From NCBI RefSeq assembly GCF_018883605.1, contig NZ_JAHLEM010000082.1, forward strand, positions 1 through 56,977: a stretch of 56,977 bases of DNA, written 5' to 3'. Positions 44,900-53,726 of this stretch are shown piece after piece. The notes under the pieces were generated by a model. The model was given only the letters and a program-made list of their open reading frames with translations. It did not search any database and was not told the origin of the DNA. A program made the translations under genes and the position numbers. The number at the start of each line of letters is the position of its first letter. Positions within the stretch are counted from its first letter, which is position 1. Origin of the DNA: Streptomyces niphimycinicus (GTDB lineage Bacteria; Actinomycetota; Actinomycetes; Streptomycetales; Streptomycetaceae).

Positions 44900-46405
44900 A
44901 TGGTTGAACGCTATGTGATCTCCATCGACCAGGGCACCACGTCCACCCGGTGCATCCTCTTCGACCACCAGGGACGGCTGGTCTCGGTCGGCCAGCGAGA
45001 ACATGAGCAGTACTTCGCCAAGCCCGGCTGGGCCGAGCACGACCCCGCCGAGATCTGGTCCCATCTGCGCCGGGTCGTCGTGCCGCGGGCCCTGGAGGGC
45101 GCCGGGATCGGGCCCGAGCAGATCGCGGCCATCGGCATCGCCAATCAGCGCGAGACCACGGTGGTCTGGGACCGGCGCACCGGCGATCCGGTGTGCCACG
45201 CCATCACCTGGCAGGACACCCGCACCAGCGGCTATGTGGAGGAGCTGCGGCGGACCACCGGTGACGACTTCTTCCTCGAACGCTGCGGCCTGTCCCCCAC
45301 GACCTACTTCTCGGCGCCACGGCTGCGCTGGCTGTTCGACCATGTCGACGGTTTGCGCGAGCGTGCGGGGCGCGGGGACGTGCTGTTCGGCACGATGGAG
45401 AGCTGGCTGATCTGGAACCTCACCGGCGGGCCCGACGGCGGGCTGCACCTCACCGACGCCACCAACGCCAGCCGCACCATGCTGATGAACATCCGCAGCC
45501 TGACCTGGGACGATGAGCTGCTGGCCTATTTCGATGTGCCCCGGGCGATGCTGCCGGAGATCCGCCCCTCCGCCGAGCGCTACGGCATGGCCCGCGCGCT
45601 GCTGCCGCAGGTCCCGATCTGCGCCGCGCTCGGCGATCAGCAGGCGGCGCTGTTCGGACAGACGTGTTTCGCCGGCGGCGAGGCGAAGTGCACCTATGGC
45701 ACCGGCAGCTTCCTCCTGCTCAACACGGGCACCGAGCTCGTACGGTCCCGGCACGGGCTGCTGACCACGGTGGGCTACAAGCTCGGCGACGAGCCGACGG
45801 TCTACGCCCTGGAGGGCCCGATCGCCGTCACCGGCTCGCTGGTGCAGTGGTTCCGCGACCGCCTGGGCATGATCCACAGCGCCCCCGAGATCGAGACCCT
45901 GGCCCGCGGCGTCGAGGACAACGGCGGCTGCTATATCGTCCCCGCCTTCTCCGGGCTCTTCGCCCCGCACTGGCGCAGCGACGCGCGCGGGGTGATCGTC
46001 GGGCTCACCTCGTACATCACCAAGGGACATCTGGCCCGGGCCGTCCTGGAGGCCACCGGCTGGCAGACCCGGGAGGTGGTCGACGCCATGAACGCGGACT
46101 CGCCCCAACCGCTGCGGCAGCTCAAGGTGGACGGCGGGATGACGTCGAACAATCTGCTGATGCAGTTCCTGGCGGATGTCCTGGACCTGCCCGTGGTGCG
46201 CCCCATGGTCTCCGAGACCGTCTCCCTCGGGGCCGCCTACGCCGCCGGGCTCGCCTCCGGCTACTGGCCCGATCTGGAGGGGCTGCGGCGCAACTGGCAC
46301 CGCGCGGCCCAGTGGATGCCCACGATGGACCCCGCGCGGCGGGAGGCGGAGTACGAGAACTGGCGGCGGGCGGTCGAGCGGTCGCTGGGCTGGGCCAGGT
46401 CGTAG
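44900..46405 (+). CDS. glpK: Glycerol kinase
   Basis: Phosphorylates glycerol to sn-glycerol-3-phosphate. 501 residues with FGGY-kinase signatures: [18 protein letters not shown] at the N-terminus, [36 protein letters not shown] and the C-terminal [19 protein letters not shown]. In Streptomyces the main glycerol operon is gylR then glpF, glpK, glpD; here only the regulator and kinase are present. This is either a second glpK copy or a reduced operon. Followed by a hairpin. Confidence 0.97.
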   Translation: MVERYVISIDQGTTSTRCILFDHQGRLVSVGQREHEQYFAKPGWAEHDPAEIWSHLRRVVVPRALEGAGIGPEQIAAIGIANQRETTVVWDRRTGDPVCHAITWQDTRTSGYVEELRRTTGDDFFLERCGLSPTTYFSAPRLRWLFDHVDGLRERAGRGDVLFGTMESWLIWNLTGGPDGGLHLTDATNASRTMLMNIRSLTWDDELLAYFDVPRAMLPEIRPSAERYGMARALLPQVPICAALGDQQAALFGQTCFAGGEAKCTYGTGSFLLLNTGTELVRSRHGLLTTVGYKLGDEPTVYALEGPIAVTGSLVQWFRDRLGMIHSAPEIETLARGVEDNGGCYIVPAFSGLFAPHWRSDARGVIVGLTSYITKGHLARAVLEATGWQTREVVDAMNADSPQPLRQLKVDGGMTSNNLLMQFLADVLDLPVVRPMVSETVSLGAAYAAGLASGYWPDLEGLRRNWHRAAQWMPTMDPARREAEYENWRRAVERSLGWARS

Positions 46406-46416
46406 CCCGGGGCACC

Positions 46417-46467
46417 TTCCCGGGCGGGCCATATCGGCCCCAGTGGGCCCCAACGGGCCCCCGGGAA
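46417..46467 (+). terminator. Hairpin downstream of glpK
   Basis: TTCCCGGG (46417-46424) pairs with CCCGGGAA (46460-46467), with several GGGCC/GGCCC steps inside the loop that could strengthen it. Confidence 0.45.
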
Positions 46468-46597
46468 AGAATCGAGCGCGAGGGGGACGTGTGAGTTCCA
46501 TGAGGCGGGGTATTCGAGCCAGCCGCGGCTGTCGAAGCCAGTCGCTCTGGGACCCAGAAACCCATGAAGACCCAAAACCCGATCCATGGACGGAATC

Positions 46598-46999
46598 ATG
46601 ACCAGCCCTTCCGATGAAAACGTCTCCGCCACCCAGCAGGCCCTCGGCGAGCTGGCGGCCGACCGGGCGGACGAGTCGGCGCTGAACACCCTTGCCAACA
46701 GTGAGGTCCTCCTCCCCTCCGCCGAGAGCGGAGAGGAGACCGACCCCCAGGCCGTGACCCTGCCCGTGTTCCAGCAGGAGGACGGGGCTCAGCTCGTACC
46801 GGTCTTCACCACTCCGGCCCGGATGCACCAGGCCCTGCCCCAGATCGAGCGGTACCACCTGGTGCCGCTGGGCGCGCTGGCCCAGGGATGGCCCTCCGAG
46901 GAGCTCTCCCTGACCATCGACGCGGGTGCCCCGGAGGCCGTCACCCTCTCGGCCACCGGCGTACGGAGCCTGCTCAGCGGTTCCGGTCCGGCCGCCTGA
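46598..46999 (+). CDS. SseB-like N-terminal-domain protein
   Basis: 133 residues from ATG 46598 (ATG 46586 is also in frame). The region NTLANSEVLLPSAESG, TLPVFQQEDGAQLVPVFTTPARM and YHLVPLGALAQGWPSEELSLTIDAGAPEAVTLSATGV matches the SseB N-terminal domain, a small alpha/beta fold widespread in actinobacteria and of unknown role. It stands alone between glpK and uppP, with no clear operon partner. Confidence 0.75.
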   Translation: MTSPSDENVSATQQALGELAADRADESALNTLANSEVLLPSAESGEETDPQAVTLPVFQQEDGAQLVPVFTTPARMHQALPQIERYHLVPLGALAQGWPSEELSLTIDAGAPEAVTLSATGVRSLLSGSGPAA

Positions 47000-47143
47000 C
47001 CTTTTCGGCCGCGGCGGCCCGTGCCCTGCTCTCCGCGGGCGCGGGCCGCGGCGATGCCCGGATGATTTCGGAGCCGCCCCTCCCCCACGATCGCGGCGGA
47101 CCGCCGTGGGCCGCCCGTCGATTGGTCACCTTCCCGATCCATC

Positions 47144-47161
47144 GTCTACAGTCTCGTAGAC
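47144..47161. promoter_or_regulatory. Inverted repeat upstream of uppP
   Basis: GTCTAC (47144-47149) and GTAGAC (47156-47161) are perfect inverted arms separated by 6 bp, 40 bp before the uppP GTG. The CTACA/TGTAG-like shape recalls BlaI/CopY-type operators, though the centre deviates. Confidence 0.5.
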
Positions 47162-47200
47162 ATTCACTGGTTGCGGAAAGACACCGGCGGGACGGATCAC

Positions 47201-48037
47201 GTGAGCGCGATCAACATCGGACAGGCCGTGGTTCTCGGCGTCGTCGAGGGGGTCACGGAGTTCCTCCCGGTCTCCTCCACCGGCCACCTCAAGATCACTG
47301 AGGGGCTGATGGACATCCCGGTGGACGACAAGTCCGTCGTCGCGTTCACCGCGGTGATCCAGGTCGGTGCCATCGCCGCCGTCCTGCTGTACTTCTTCCG
47401 CGACATCCGGCGCTTCGCCACCGCATGGGGCCGGGGGCTGGTCAACCGCGAGGAGCGGTACCACCACGACTACAAGTTCGCCTGGTGGGTCATCTACGCC
47501 ACGATCCCCATCGTGGTCGTGGGCCTGGCGGCCAAACCGCTGATCGAAGGCCCGCTCGCCTCCTTGTGGGTGGTGGCCGCCTCGCTGATCGTGGGCAGCG
47601 GGCTGATGTGGCTGGCCGACCGGATGGGCCGCCACAAGCGCGGGGAGGACGACACCAGCCTCAAGGACGCGATGCTGGTCGGCTCCTCGCAGATCCTCGC
47701 GCTGCTCTTCCCCGGCTTCTCCCGCTCGGGCGCCACGATGTCCACCGGCCTCATCCTCGACCTGGACCGCGTGGCCGCCACCCGGCTCTCCTTCTTCCTG
47801 GGCATTCCGTCGCTGACCGGCGCCGGTCTGTACGAGCTCAAGGACGCCATGGGCGGTGGCGTGAGCACGGTGCCGCTCGCGGTGGGCACGGTGGTGTCCT
47901 TCGCCGTGGCCTACGCCTCGATCGCCTGGCTGCTGAAGTTCGTCGCCAAGCATTCGTTCAACGCCTTCGTGATCTACCGGATCGTCATCGGCCTGGCACT
48001 GTTCGGACTGCTCGGCTCGGGCGTCCTCAACGCCTGA
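47201..48037 (+). CDS. uppP: Undecaprenyl-diphosphatase
   Basis: Recycles undecaprenyl diphosphate to the monophosphate carrier for peptidoglycan synthesis; overproduction gives bacitracin resistance. 278 residues and multiple membrane helices. Family motifs: GVVEGVTEFLPVSSTGHLKI near the N-terminus and LFPGFSRSGATMSTGL (the second conserved catalytic block). GTG 47201 (VSAINIGQ) matches the normal protein start better than the TTG at 47171. A perfect inverted repeat upstream suggests repression. The stop lies six bases from the convergent OYE stop. Confidence 0.95.
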   Translation: MSAINIGQAVVLGVVEGVTEFLPVSSTGHLKITEGLMDIPVDDKSVVAFTAVIQVGAIAAVLLYFFRDIRRFATAWGRGLVNREERYHHDYKFAWWVIYATIPIVVVGLAAKPLIEGPLASLWVVAASLIVGSGLMWLADRMGRHKRGEDDTSLKDAMLVGSSQILALLFPGFSRSGATMSTGLILDLDRVAATRLSFFLGIPSLTGAGLYELKDAMGGGVSTVPLAVGTVVSFAVAYASIAWLLKFVAKHSFNAFVIYRIVIGLALFGLLGSGVLNA

Positions 48038-48042
48038 CGCCG

Positions 48043-49152
48043 TCACTCGGTCACCACCGGATAGTCGATGTAGCCGCCCGCCCCGCCGGTGTAGTACGTC
48101 CCCGGGTCGCCCGCCGCCAGCTCGTGGTCCAGGGCGAACCGGACCACGAGGTCGGGGTTGGCCACGAAGTGCGTGGCGTAGGAGACGGCGTCCGCGAGCC
48201 CCGCCTCGATCACGGCGTTCCCGCTCTCCCGGCCGAAGCCATGGTTGGCGATCAGCGGGCCGTCGAAGAGGCGCCGGTAGCGGGCGAAGGCGTCATGGCC
48301 GGGGGCGGCATCCGGCGCGGCGGGGGCCGGTCCCCGCAGATGCAGATAGGCCACGGGCTGGTCGCTCAGCTCCGCCACGAGCGCGTCGTAGTCGGCGAGC
48401 GTCCGCTCATCGGCGGTGAACCGCTCGGCGGTCCAGTACGGCGACAGGCGGACGCCCACCCGGCGGCCGTCCCAGGCGGCGGCCACCGCGTCGACGATCT
48501 CCATCAGCAGCCGCCGCCTTCCGGCCGGGTCGTGGCCGTAGGCATCGTGGCGGCGGTTCAGCCGCGGATTGAGGAACTGCGGGATCTGGAACGAGCCGAG
48601 GGCGTGGATCTCGACTCCGTCGAAACCGGCGCGGCGGGCGTTTGCCGCGGCGGCGCCGTAGTCCGCGACCGTCTCCCGGATCTCCGTGATCGTCATCTCC
48701 CGCGGGGTGACCGTCTCCTTGGGCCCACCGGGCGTGTAGGAGCGTTCCCGGGGATCGACCGCCGAGGGGCCGGCCGGAAGGGCTCCCCCGAGGTGGTCGG
48801 GGTGCGAGGCGGCGCCGGTGTGCCATAGCTGGAGCACGATCCGGCCCCCGAGGGCGTGGACGGTGTCGGTGACCCGCCGCCACCCGCCGACCTGCTCCTC
48901 GCTGTAGACACCGGGGACGTTCGGGAAGCCGATGGCCCGCTCGCTGACCCAGGTCCCCTCGGTGATGATCAGCCCGGCCCCGGCCCGCTGGCCGTAGTAG
49001 GCCGCGTGCATACCGTTCGGGACCAGCCCCTCGCCCGTGGCCCGGGCCCGGGTCATGGGGGCCATCACCACCCGGTTGGGCAGCCGGAGGTCCCCCAGGT
49101 CCGCGGGGCGCAGCAGCGGCTGGTCCAGGACGGTCGGACAGGTGGTGCTCAT
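48043..49152 (-). CDS. Old Yellow Enzyme-family flavin oxidoreductase with altered active site
   Basis: 369-residue TIM-barrel FMN protein (MSTTCPTVLDQPLLRPADLGDLRLPNR... start, GAGGAGAGACACC upstream). Family landmarks: VMAPMTRARA, LIITEGTWVS, QLWHTG, VGVRLSP and the C-terminal SYATHFVANPDLVVRF. The substrate-binding block, normally HGANGY, reads HALGSF (183-188): the His is kept, but the Asn/His three positions on is Gly186 and the proton-donor Tyr is Phe188. QLWHTGA also lacks the usual Arg, and the GGS-x-ENR block is GHDPAGRR. It probably binds FMN, but ordinary ene-reduction is doubtful. Confidence 0.85.
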   Translation of the reverse strand: MSTTCPTVLDQPLLRPADLGDLRLPNRVVMAPMTRARATGEGLVPNGMHAAYYGQRAGAGLIITEGTWVSERAIGFPNVPGVYSEEQVGGWRRVTDTVHALGGRIVLQLWHTGAASHPDHLGGALPAGPSAVDPRERSYTPGGPKETVTPREMTITEIRETVADYGAAAANARRAGFDGVEIHALGSFQIPQFLNPRLNRRHDAYGHDPAGRRRLLMEIVDAVAAAWDGRRVGVRLSPYWTAERFTADERTLADYDALVAELSDQPVAYLHLRGPAPAAPDAAPGHDAFARYRRLFDGPLIANHGFGRESGNAVIEAGLADAVSYATHFVANPDLVVRFALDHELAAGDPGTYYTGGAGGYIDYPVVTE

Positions 49153-49242
49153 GGTGTCTCTCCTCATCACCTCGGCCTGGTCACCCCGGCCGCGTGGGAT
49201 ACGTCTGAAGAGGTGACGGAGCACGGCGACGAAAGGTGACCG

Positions 49243-50184
49243 ATGGACGGGCGGAAGCCGGGGGACGGACAGCACCCGCAGGACGGGCTGGCGGAGCGGT
49301 TCGAGAGGCACCGCGGCCCGCTGCGGGCGGTCGCCTACCGGATGCTCGGCTCGCTCGGCGAGGCGGACGACGCCGTCCAGGAGACCTGGCTGCGGCTCAG
49401 CCGCGCCGACGCCGAGGCGGTCGGGAACCTGTCCGGCTGGCTGCGCACGGTCGTCTCCCGGATCTGCCTGGACATGCTGCGCTCCCGCACCGCGCGCCGG
49501 GAGGAACCGGTCGGGCAGGAGCTGCCCGACCTGGCCCGGGACACCGGGGACGGCGGCGATCCGGAGGAGGAGGCGGTGCTGGCCGACTCGGTCGGCAGGG
49601 CGCTGCTCGTGGTGCTGGACACGCTGGGCCCGGCCGAGCGGATCGCCTTTGTGCTGCACGATGTGTTCGCGGTGCCGTTCGATGGGATCGCGCCCATCGT
49701 GGAGCGGTCACCGGTCGCCGCGAAGAAGCTCGCCAGCCGCGCCCGCCAGAAGGTACGGGGTGTCGCGGCGGTACCCCGCGCCGAACTCGACCGGCAGCGG
49801 CGCACCGTCGATGCCTTTCTCGCCGCCGCGCGGGGCGGGGACATGGCGGCGCTGCTCGCGGTGCTGGACCCGGATGTCGTACGGCGTGCCGACCGCGCCG
49901 CCCTGCCCGAGGGGGCGCCGACGGTGGCCCGCGGTGCGCGGGCGGTGGCGGAGGAGACCGCCGGGTTCGCACCGAGGTCGCGGTTGGCGGAGCCCGCGTT
50001 GGTGAACGGGGCGGTGGGGATCGTCGTGGCCCCGCGCGGCCGGCTGCTGCTCGCCCTGGCCCTCACCGTCGAGGACGAGCGGATCACCGCGTACGAGGTG
50101 ATCGCCGACCCCGGGCGGCTGAGCCGCCTCGAATTGGGGCTCCTCGACGAGGTGCGGCCACAGGTAACCTCGGCCCATGGGTGA
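49243..50184 (+). CDS. ECF sigma factor, SigJ/ECF41-like
   Basis: 313 residues. Sigma region 2: FERHRGPLRAVAYRMLGSLGEADDAVQETWLRLSR; region 4: DTLGPAERIAFVLHDVFAVPFDGIAPIVERSPVAAKKLASRARQKV. A C-terminal SnoaL-like extension (from about 200: VDAFLAAARGGDMAALLAVLDPDVV) marks the ECF41 group, in which it modulates activity. The usual DGGGK and NPDKL signatures are degenerate here (ADPGRLSRL at the second). ECF41 factors normally neighbour a carboxymuconolactone-decarboxylase/oxidoreductase gene; here the divergent OYE takes that place. GAAAGG precedes ATG 49243. Confidence 0.9.
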   Translation: MDGRKPGDGQHPQDGLAERFERHRGPLRAVAYRMLGSLGEADDAVQETWLRLSRADAEAVGNLSGWLRTVVSRICLDMLRSRTARREEPVGQELPDLARDTGDGGDPEEEAVLADSVGRALLVVLDTLGPAERIAFVLHDVFAVPFDGIAPIVERSPVAAKKLASRARQKVRGVAAVPRAELDRQRRTVDAFLAAARGGDMAALLAVLDPDVVRRADRAALPEGAPTVARGARAVAEETAGFAPRSRLAEPALVNGAVGIVVAPRGRLLLALALTVEDERITAYEVIADPGRLSRLELGLLDEVRPQVTSAHG

Positions 50185-50521
50185 TGTGTTGCCGTATCTG
50201 ATCGTCGCCGGGGTGCTCGCCGCGCTCATGGGCTTCCTCGGCTGGGTGGCGTCCCTCGCCCGTCGGCGCGGTGCGACCGGCACGGCCCTGCGGGCGGCCC
50301 TGGCCTCCCATGACGAGGCGTTCCGGGTGACCGCCCATGACTCCCACCACGAGATCCTGGCGCAGGCGGAGCGCAAGGCGCCGGTCCTCTCCCCCGACGG
50401 TCAGTGGACGCCGAGCCACGCCGTCGCGGGTCCGGGGGACCGTCGGCCCTTTGGAGCGCGGGCTTCCCGGACCCGGCGGGGGCTGCTGCGCCGGTGGGGC
50501 CGCCGGGTGCGGGGGCGCTGA
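50177..50521 (+). CDS. Small membrane protein, unknown function
   Basis: 114 residues. One N-terminal hydrophobic helix (VLPYLIVAGVLAALMGFLGWVASLA, residues 4-28) followed by a basic cytoplasmic or linker region (RRRGATGTALRAAL) and a very Arg-rich C-terminus. The ATG overlaps the end of the sigma gene by 8 bp, so expression is probably coupled. No recognised domain; a sigma-associated membrane anchor is only a guess. Confidence 0.6.
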   Translation: MGDVLPYLIVAGVLAALMGFLGWVASLARRRGATGTALRAALASHDEAFRVTAHDSHHEILAQAERKAPVLSPDGQWTPSHAVAGPGDRRPFGARASRTRRGLLRRWGRRVRGR

Positions 50522-50573
50522 CGGCTCGGTGAGCCGGCGGGCCCAGCGCGCGGCCACGGGGTAATCGGCGGCC

Positions 50574-51428
50574 CTAGGACGAGGCCACGGGATAGTCGGC
50601 TCCGAGGGTGACATCGCGCCAGGCGTCGAAGCCGGCCCTGAGGGAGTCCAGCCTGGCCTGGGCGATGTCATAGGCGGCCTTGCCCAGCAGCAGCCGCAGT
50701 GGGGGCTCCTCCGCCTCCACCGCACCGATGATGGCCTGGCTCGCCCGGGCCGGGTCCCCGGGCTGGTGGCCGTAGGTGGCCAGGGTGCTGGTGCGCCGCG
50801 CGCCCGCGCTCTCGGCGTAGTCGTCGATGGTGACGGCGGACTGCCGCATGGAGGGGCCGGACCAGTTGGTGCGGAAGGCGGCGGGTTCGACGATCGTCAC
50901 CTTGATGCCCAGCGGGGCCACTTCGGCGGCGAGCGATTCGGAGAGGCCCTCCACGGCGAACTTGGTGGCGTGGTAGTAGCCGGTGGCGCCGAAGGCGGCC
51001 AGGCCGCCGAGCGAGGAGATGTTCACGATGTGGCCGGCGCGGCGGGCGCGCATGCCCGGCAGCACCGCCCGGGTGACGTCCACCAGGCCGAAGACATTGG
51101 TGTCGAACAGGGCCCGGACCTCCTCGTCCTCGCCCTCCTCGAGAGCGGCGAGATAGCCGTAGCCCGCGTTGTTGACCAGTACGTCGATGAGGCCGAAGGC
51201 GGTTTCCGCCTCCTTGACGGCCTCCGCCACCTGGTCCTTGTCGGTGACGTCGAGTGCCAGGGCCAGCGCGCGGTCCCCGTGCCCGGCGACGATGTCGGCC
51301 AGTTGCCCGGGGTCGCGGGCGGTGACCGCCGCGCGGTGGCCATGGTCGAGGACGGCGGTGGCGAGTGCCCGGCCCAGACCGGTGGAACAGCCGGTGATGA
51401 ACCAGACGGGCGAGTCGATCACGTTCAT
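50574..51428 (-). CDS. Short-chain dehydrogenase/reductase
   Basis: 284-residue classical SDR: WFITGCSTGLGRALA (TGxxxGxG cofactor loop), DVTDKD, NNAGYG, IVNISSLGG (catalytic Ser) and YYHATKFAVEGL (YxxxK). The Arg at the second strand end (TARD) favours NADP(H). The ATG overlaps the upstream HTH-regulator stop as ATGA, a frequent Streptomyces pairing in which the regulator controls the dehydrogenase. Substrate unknown. Confidence 0.93.
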   Translation of the reverse strand: MNVIDSPVWFITGCSTGLGRALATAVLDHGHRAAVTARDPGQLADIVAGHGDRALALALDVTDKDQVAEAVKEAETAFGLIDVLVNNAGYGYLAALEEGEDEEVRALFDTNVFGLVDVTRAVLPGMRARRAGHIVNISSLGGLAAFGATGYYHATKFAVEGLSESLAAEVAPLGIKVTIVEPAAFRTNWSGPSMRQSAVTIDDYAESAGARRTSTLATYGHQPGDPARASQAIIGAVEAEEPPLRLLLGKAAYDIAQARLDSLRAGFDAWRDVTLGADYPVASS

Positions 51429-52300
51429 GCGGAAGAGTCCTTCGTCGTGGTGCTCATGGTGTCGTGGGGCGTCTCCACCGCGTCGGCGGCGAGGCTGCCC
51501 AGCAGGGACAGCGCCTGTTCTGACGGGCTGCCCGGTTCGGCCTGGTAGACGACGAGCTGCTGGCCGGGGGCGCTGTTCACGGTCAGCGCCTCGTACTCCA
51601 GCGTCAGCTCCCCGACCAGACGGTGCCGGAAGCGCTTGGTCTCATGGGTCTTCTGACGGATGTCATGGCGGGCCCACAGCCGCCGGAACGCCTCGCTCTT
51701 CAGGGACAACTCGCCGACGACGGCGATCAGTTCGGGGTCCTCCTCGTCGGTCCCGGCCGCCGCGCGGAGCCCGGCGACGGTGTTGACCGCCACCCGCTCC
51801 CAGTCGGGGTAGAACTCCCGCGCGTCCGGGTCGAGGAAGACCAGCCGCATCAGGTCCCGGCTGTGGGTATGCCCGTCGAACAGGGCCCTGCCCAGGGTGT
51901 TGTGGGCCAGTACGGTCAGACAGCGCCCCAGGACGACGGCCGGTGTCCGCGGCCAGCCCTCCATCATCCGCAGCAGGGTCGGGCTCACCCGCTCCCGCCG
52001 CGCGGCCGGGCGGCGCCGGGCGGGGGCCGGACGGGCCAGCCGGTGCAGATGGGCGACCGCGTCCTCCTCCAGCACCAGGGCCCGGGCCAGCGCCTCGGTC
52101 ACCTGAGCCGAGGGATGCCGCTCCCGGCCCTGCTCCAGCCGTATGTAGTAGTCGGTACTGACCCCCGCCAGCAGGGCGACCTCCTCGCGGCGCAGCCCCG
52201 CCACCCGGCGCCGGCCGGCGGGCCGGATGTCCACGTCCTCGGGCCGCACCAGTTCACGGCGGGCGCGCAGAAAGCGCCCCAGAGGGTTCTCGCTGTCCAT
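51425..52300 (-). CDS. Helix-turn-helix regulator with MmyB-like ligand domain
   Basis: 291 residues. The N-terminal XRE-type HTH (RRVAGLRREEVALLAGVSTDYYIRLEQGRERHPSAQVTEALARAL) is followed by the MmyB-like domain (PAVVLGRCLTVLAHNTLGRALF, DLMRLVFLDPDAREFYPDWE, FRRLWARHDIR, LTLEYEALTV). The domain pair is typical of a large Streptomyces regulator family, often next to an SDR that it controls, as here (4-bp overlap). Ligand not known; relatives bind fatty-acid-like molecules. Confidence 0.93.
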   Translation of the reverse strand: MDSENPLGRFLRARRELVRPEDVDIRPAGRRRVAGLRREEVALLAGVSTDYYIRLEQGRERHPSAQVTEALARALVLEEDAVAHLHRLARPAPARRRPAARRERVSPTLLRMMEGWPRTPAVVLGRCLTVLAHNTLGRALFDGHTHSRDLMRLVFLDPDAREFYPDWERVAVNTVAGLRAAAGTDEEDPELIAVVGELSLKSEAFRRLWARHDIRQKTHETKRFRHRLVGELTLEYEALTVNSAPGQQLVVYQAEPGSPSEQALSLLGSLAADAVETPHDTMSTTTKDSSA

Positions 52301-52407
52301 GAAATCGAGCCTAGACCGGGGAAAGCGGCATCCGGAGCCCGCAAGGTGGCCGCGCTACTCCTAGGCTGGGCCGGGAGGTGCCGCCCGATGGGCGGCGCCC
52401 GCCCTGG

Positions 52408-53724
52408 CTACGCCGCTCGTGAGCGTTTCAGCAGTGCCAGGGAGCAGATGAGGGACACCGCCACCAGCGCCATCTGGTAGATCACGACCGGCACGATCGA
52501 GCCACCGGTCGAGCGCAGCAGCCACTCGCCGACCAGCGGCGCCGTACCGCCGATGAGCGCGGAACAGAGCTGGTAGGAGAGGGAGATACCGGTGTAGCGC
52601 ACGGAGATCGGGAAGGCGGCGGCGAGCAGTCCGGCCAGGATCGCGTAGTTCATCGCGCCGGTGATGCCCAGCAGGCAGATGCCGAGCCCCACGATGACCG
52701 GCTGGGTCGTCGAGACACACGCGTACATCACCGGGACCAGCGCGAAGTTGAGGCTCAGCAGGGCCGCCACGGTGCGGCGCGGGCCGAAGCGGTCGGCCAG
52801 CAGCACCCCGAAGGGCTGGGTGAAGAACTGGATGACGCTGTAGACGAGCAGCACGTTCAGCATGGTGGAGCGCTCCATGCCAAGGCCGCCGGTGGACCAG
52901 GACAGGACGAAGGTGGTGATGAAGTAGGTGGCGGCGATGCCGATGGAGCTGGCGAGCACACCGAGGGCGAGGGTTCCGGGGTGGCGGGTGACCAGCTCCC
53001 GCAGGGGGACCTTCGCGACCCGCTTCTCGTCGCGCAGCCGGGCGAACTCCGGGGACTCCTCGACCTTGAGGCGCACGACGAGGCCGATGACCACCATCAC
53101 GGCGGAGAAGAGGAACGGAACGCGCCAGCCCCAGGCGTCGAAGTCGTCGTCCGGCAACTGGGTGAGCAGCGCGAACATCCCGGTGGCCAGGATCGATCCG
53201 GCCGGTGACCCCTGCTGGGCGAAGGCGCCGAACGACAGCGCCTTTCCCTTGGGGGCGTGTTCGCTGGCGATGAGGACGGCGCCGCCCCATTCGCCGCCGA
53301 CCGCGATGCCCTGCACCATGCGCAGCAGCACCAGCGCGATGGGCGCGGCGACACCGACCTCGTCGTAGCCGGGGAGCAGCCCGATCAAGGTGGTGGCGAT
53401 GCCCATCATGAGCAACGTGGTGACCAGGGTCTTCTTCCGGCCGATCCGGTCGCCGAGGTGGCCGAAGACGATGCCGCCGATCGGCCGGGCGAGGAATCCG
53501 AGCCACAGGCTGCCGAACGCCTCCAGCGCGCCGGTGGTGTCACCGCCGCCACCGAAGAAGATCTTGCCGAGGACGAGCGCGGACGCGGTGGAGTAGATGT
53601 AGAAGTCGTACCACTCGACGGTGGTGCCGATGAACGAGGCGAGACCCGCCTTGCGGGCGATCCGCTCACGGTCGGTGGCCGGGGCGCGGTCCGTGACCGC
53701 GGCGGTGGCGGTGGGCTTGCTCAT
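52408..53724 (-). CDS. MHS-family metabolite:H+ symporter
   Basis: 438 residues with about 12 membrane helices. Metabolite:H+ symporter hallmarks: ASFIGTTVEWYDFYIYSTASALVLGKIFF, LARPIGGIVFGHLGDRIGRKKTLV, MVQGIAVGGEWGGAVL and GSPAGSILATG. The family imports compatible solutes, dicarboxylates and aromatic acids. It starts 2 bp after the FAD-oxidase stop, so it is in the same operon and probably imports that enzyme's substrate. Confidence 0.92.
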   Translation of the reverse strand: MSKPTATAAVTDRAPATDRERIARKAGLASFIGTTVEWYDFYIYSTASALVLGKIFFGGGGDTTGALEAFGSLWLGFLARPIGGIVFGHLGDRIGRKKTLVTTLLMMGIATTLIGLLPGYDEVGVAAPIALVLLRMVQGIAVGGEWGGAVLIASEHAPKGKALSFGAFAQQGSPAGSILATGMFALLTQLPDDDFDAWGWRVPFLFSAVMVVIGLVVRLKVEESPEFARLRDEKRVAKVPLRELVTRHPGTLALGVLASSIGIAATYFITTFVLSWSTGGLGMERSTMLNVLLVYSVIQFFTQPFGVLLADRFGPRRTVAALLSLNFALVPVMYACVSTTQPVIVGLGICLLGITGAMNYAILAGLLAAAFPISVRYTGISLSYQLCSALIGGTAPLVGEWLLRSTGGSIVPVVIYQMALVAVSLICSLALLKRSRAA

Positions 53725-53726
53725 GG

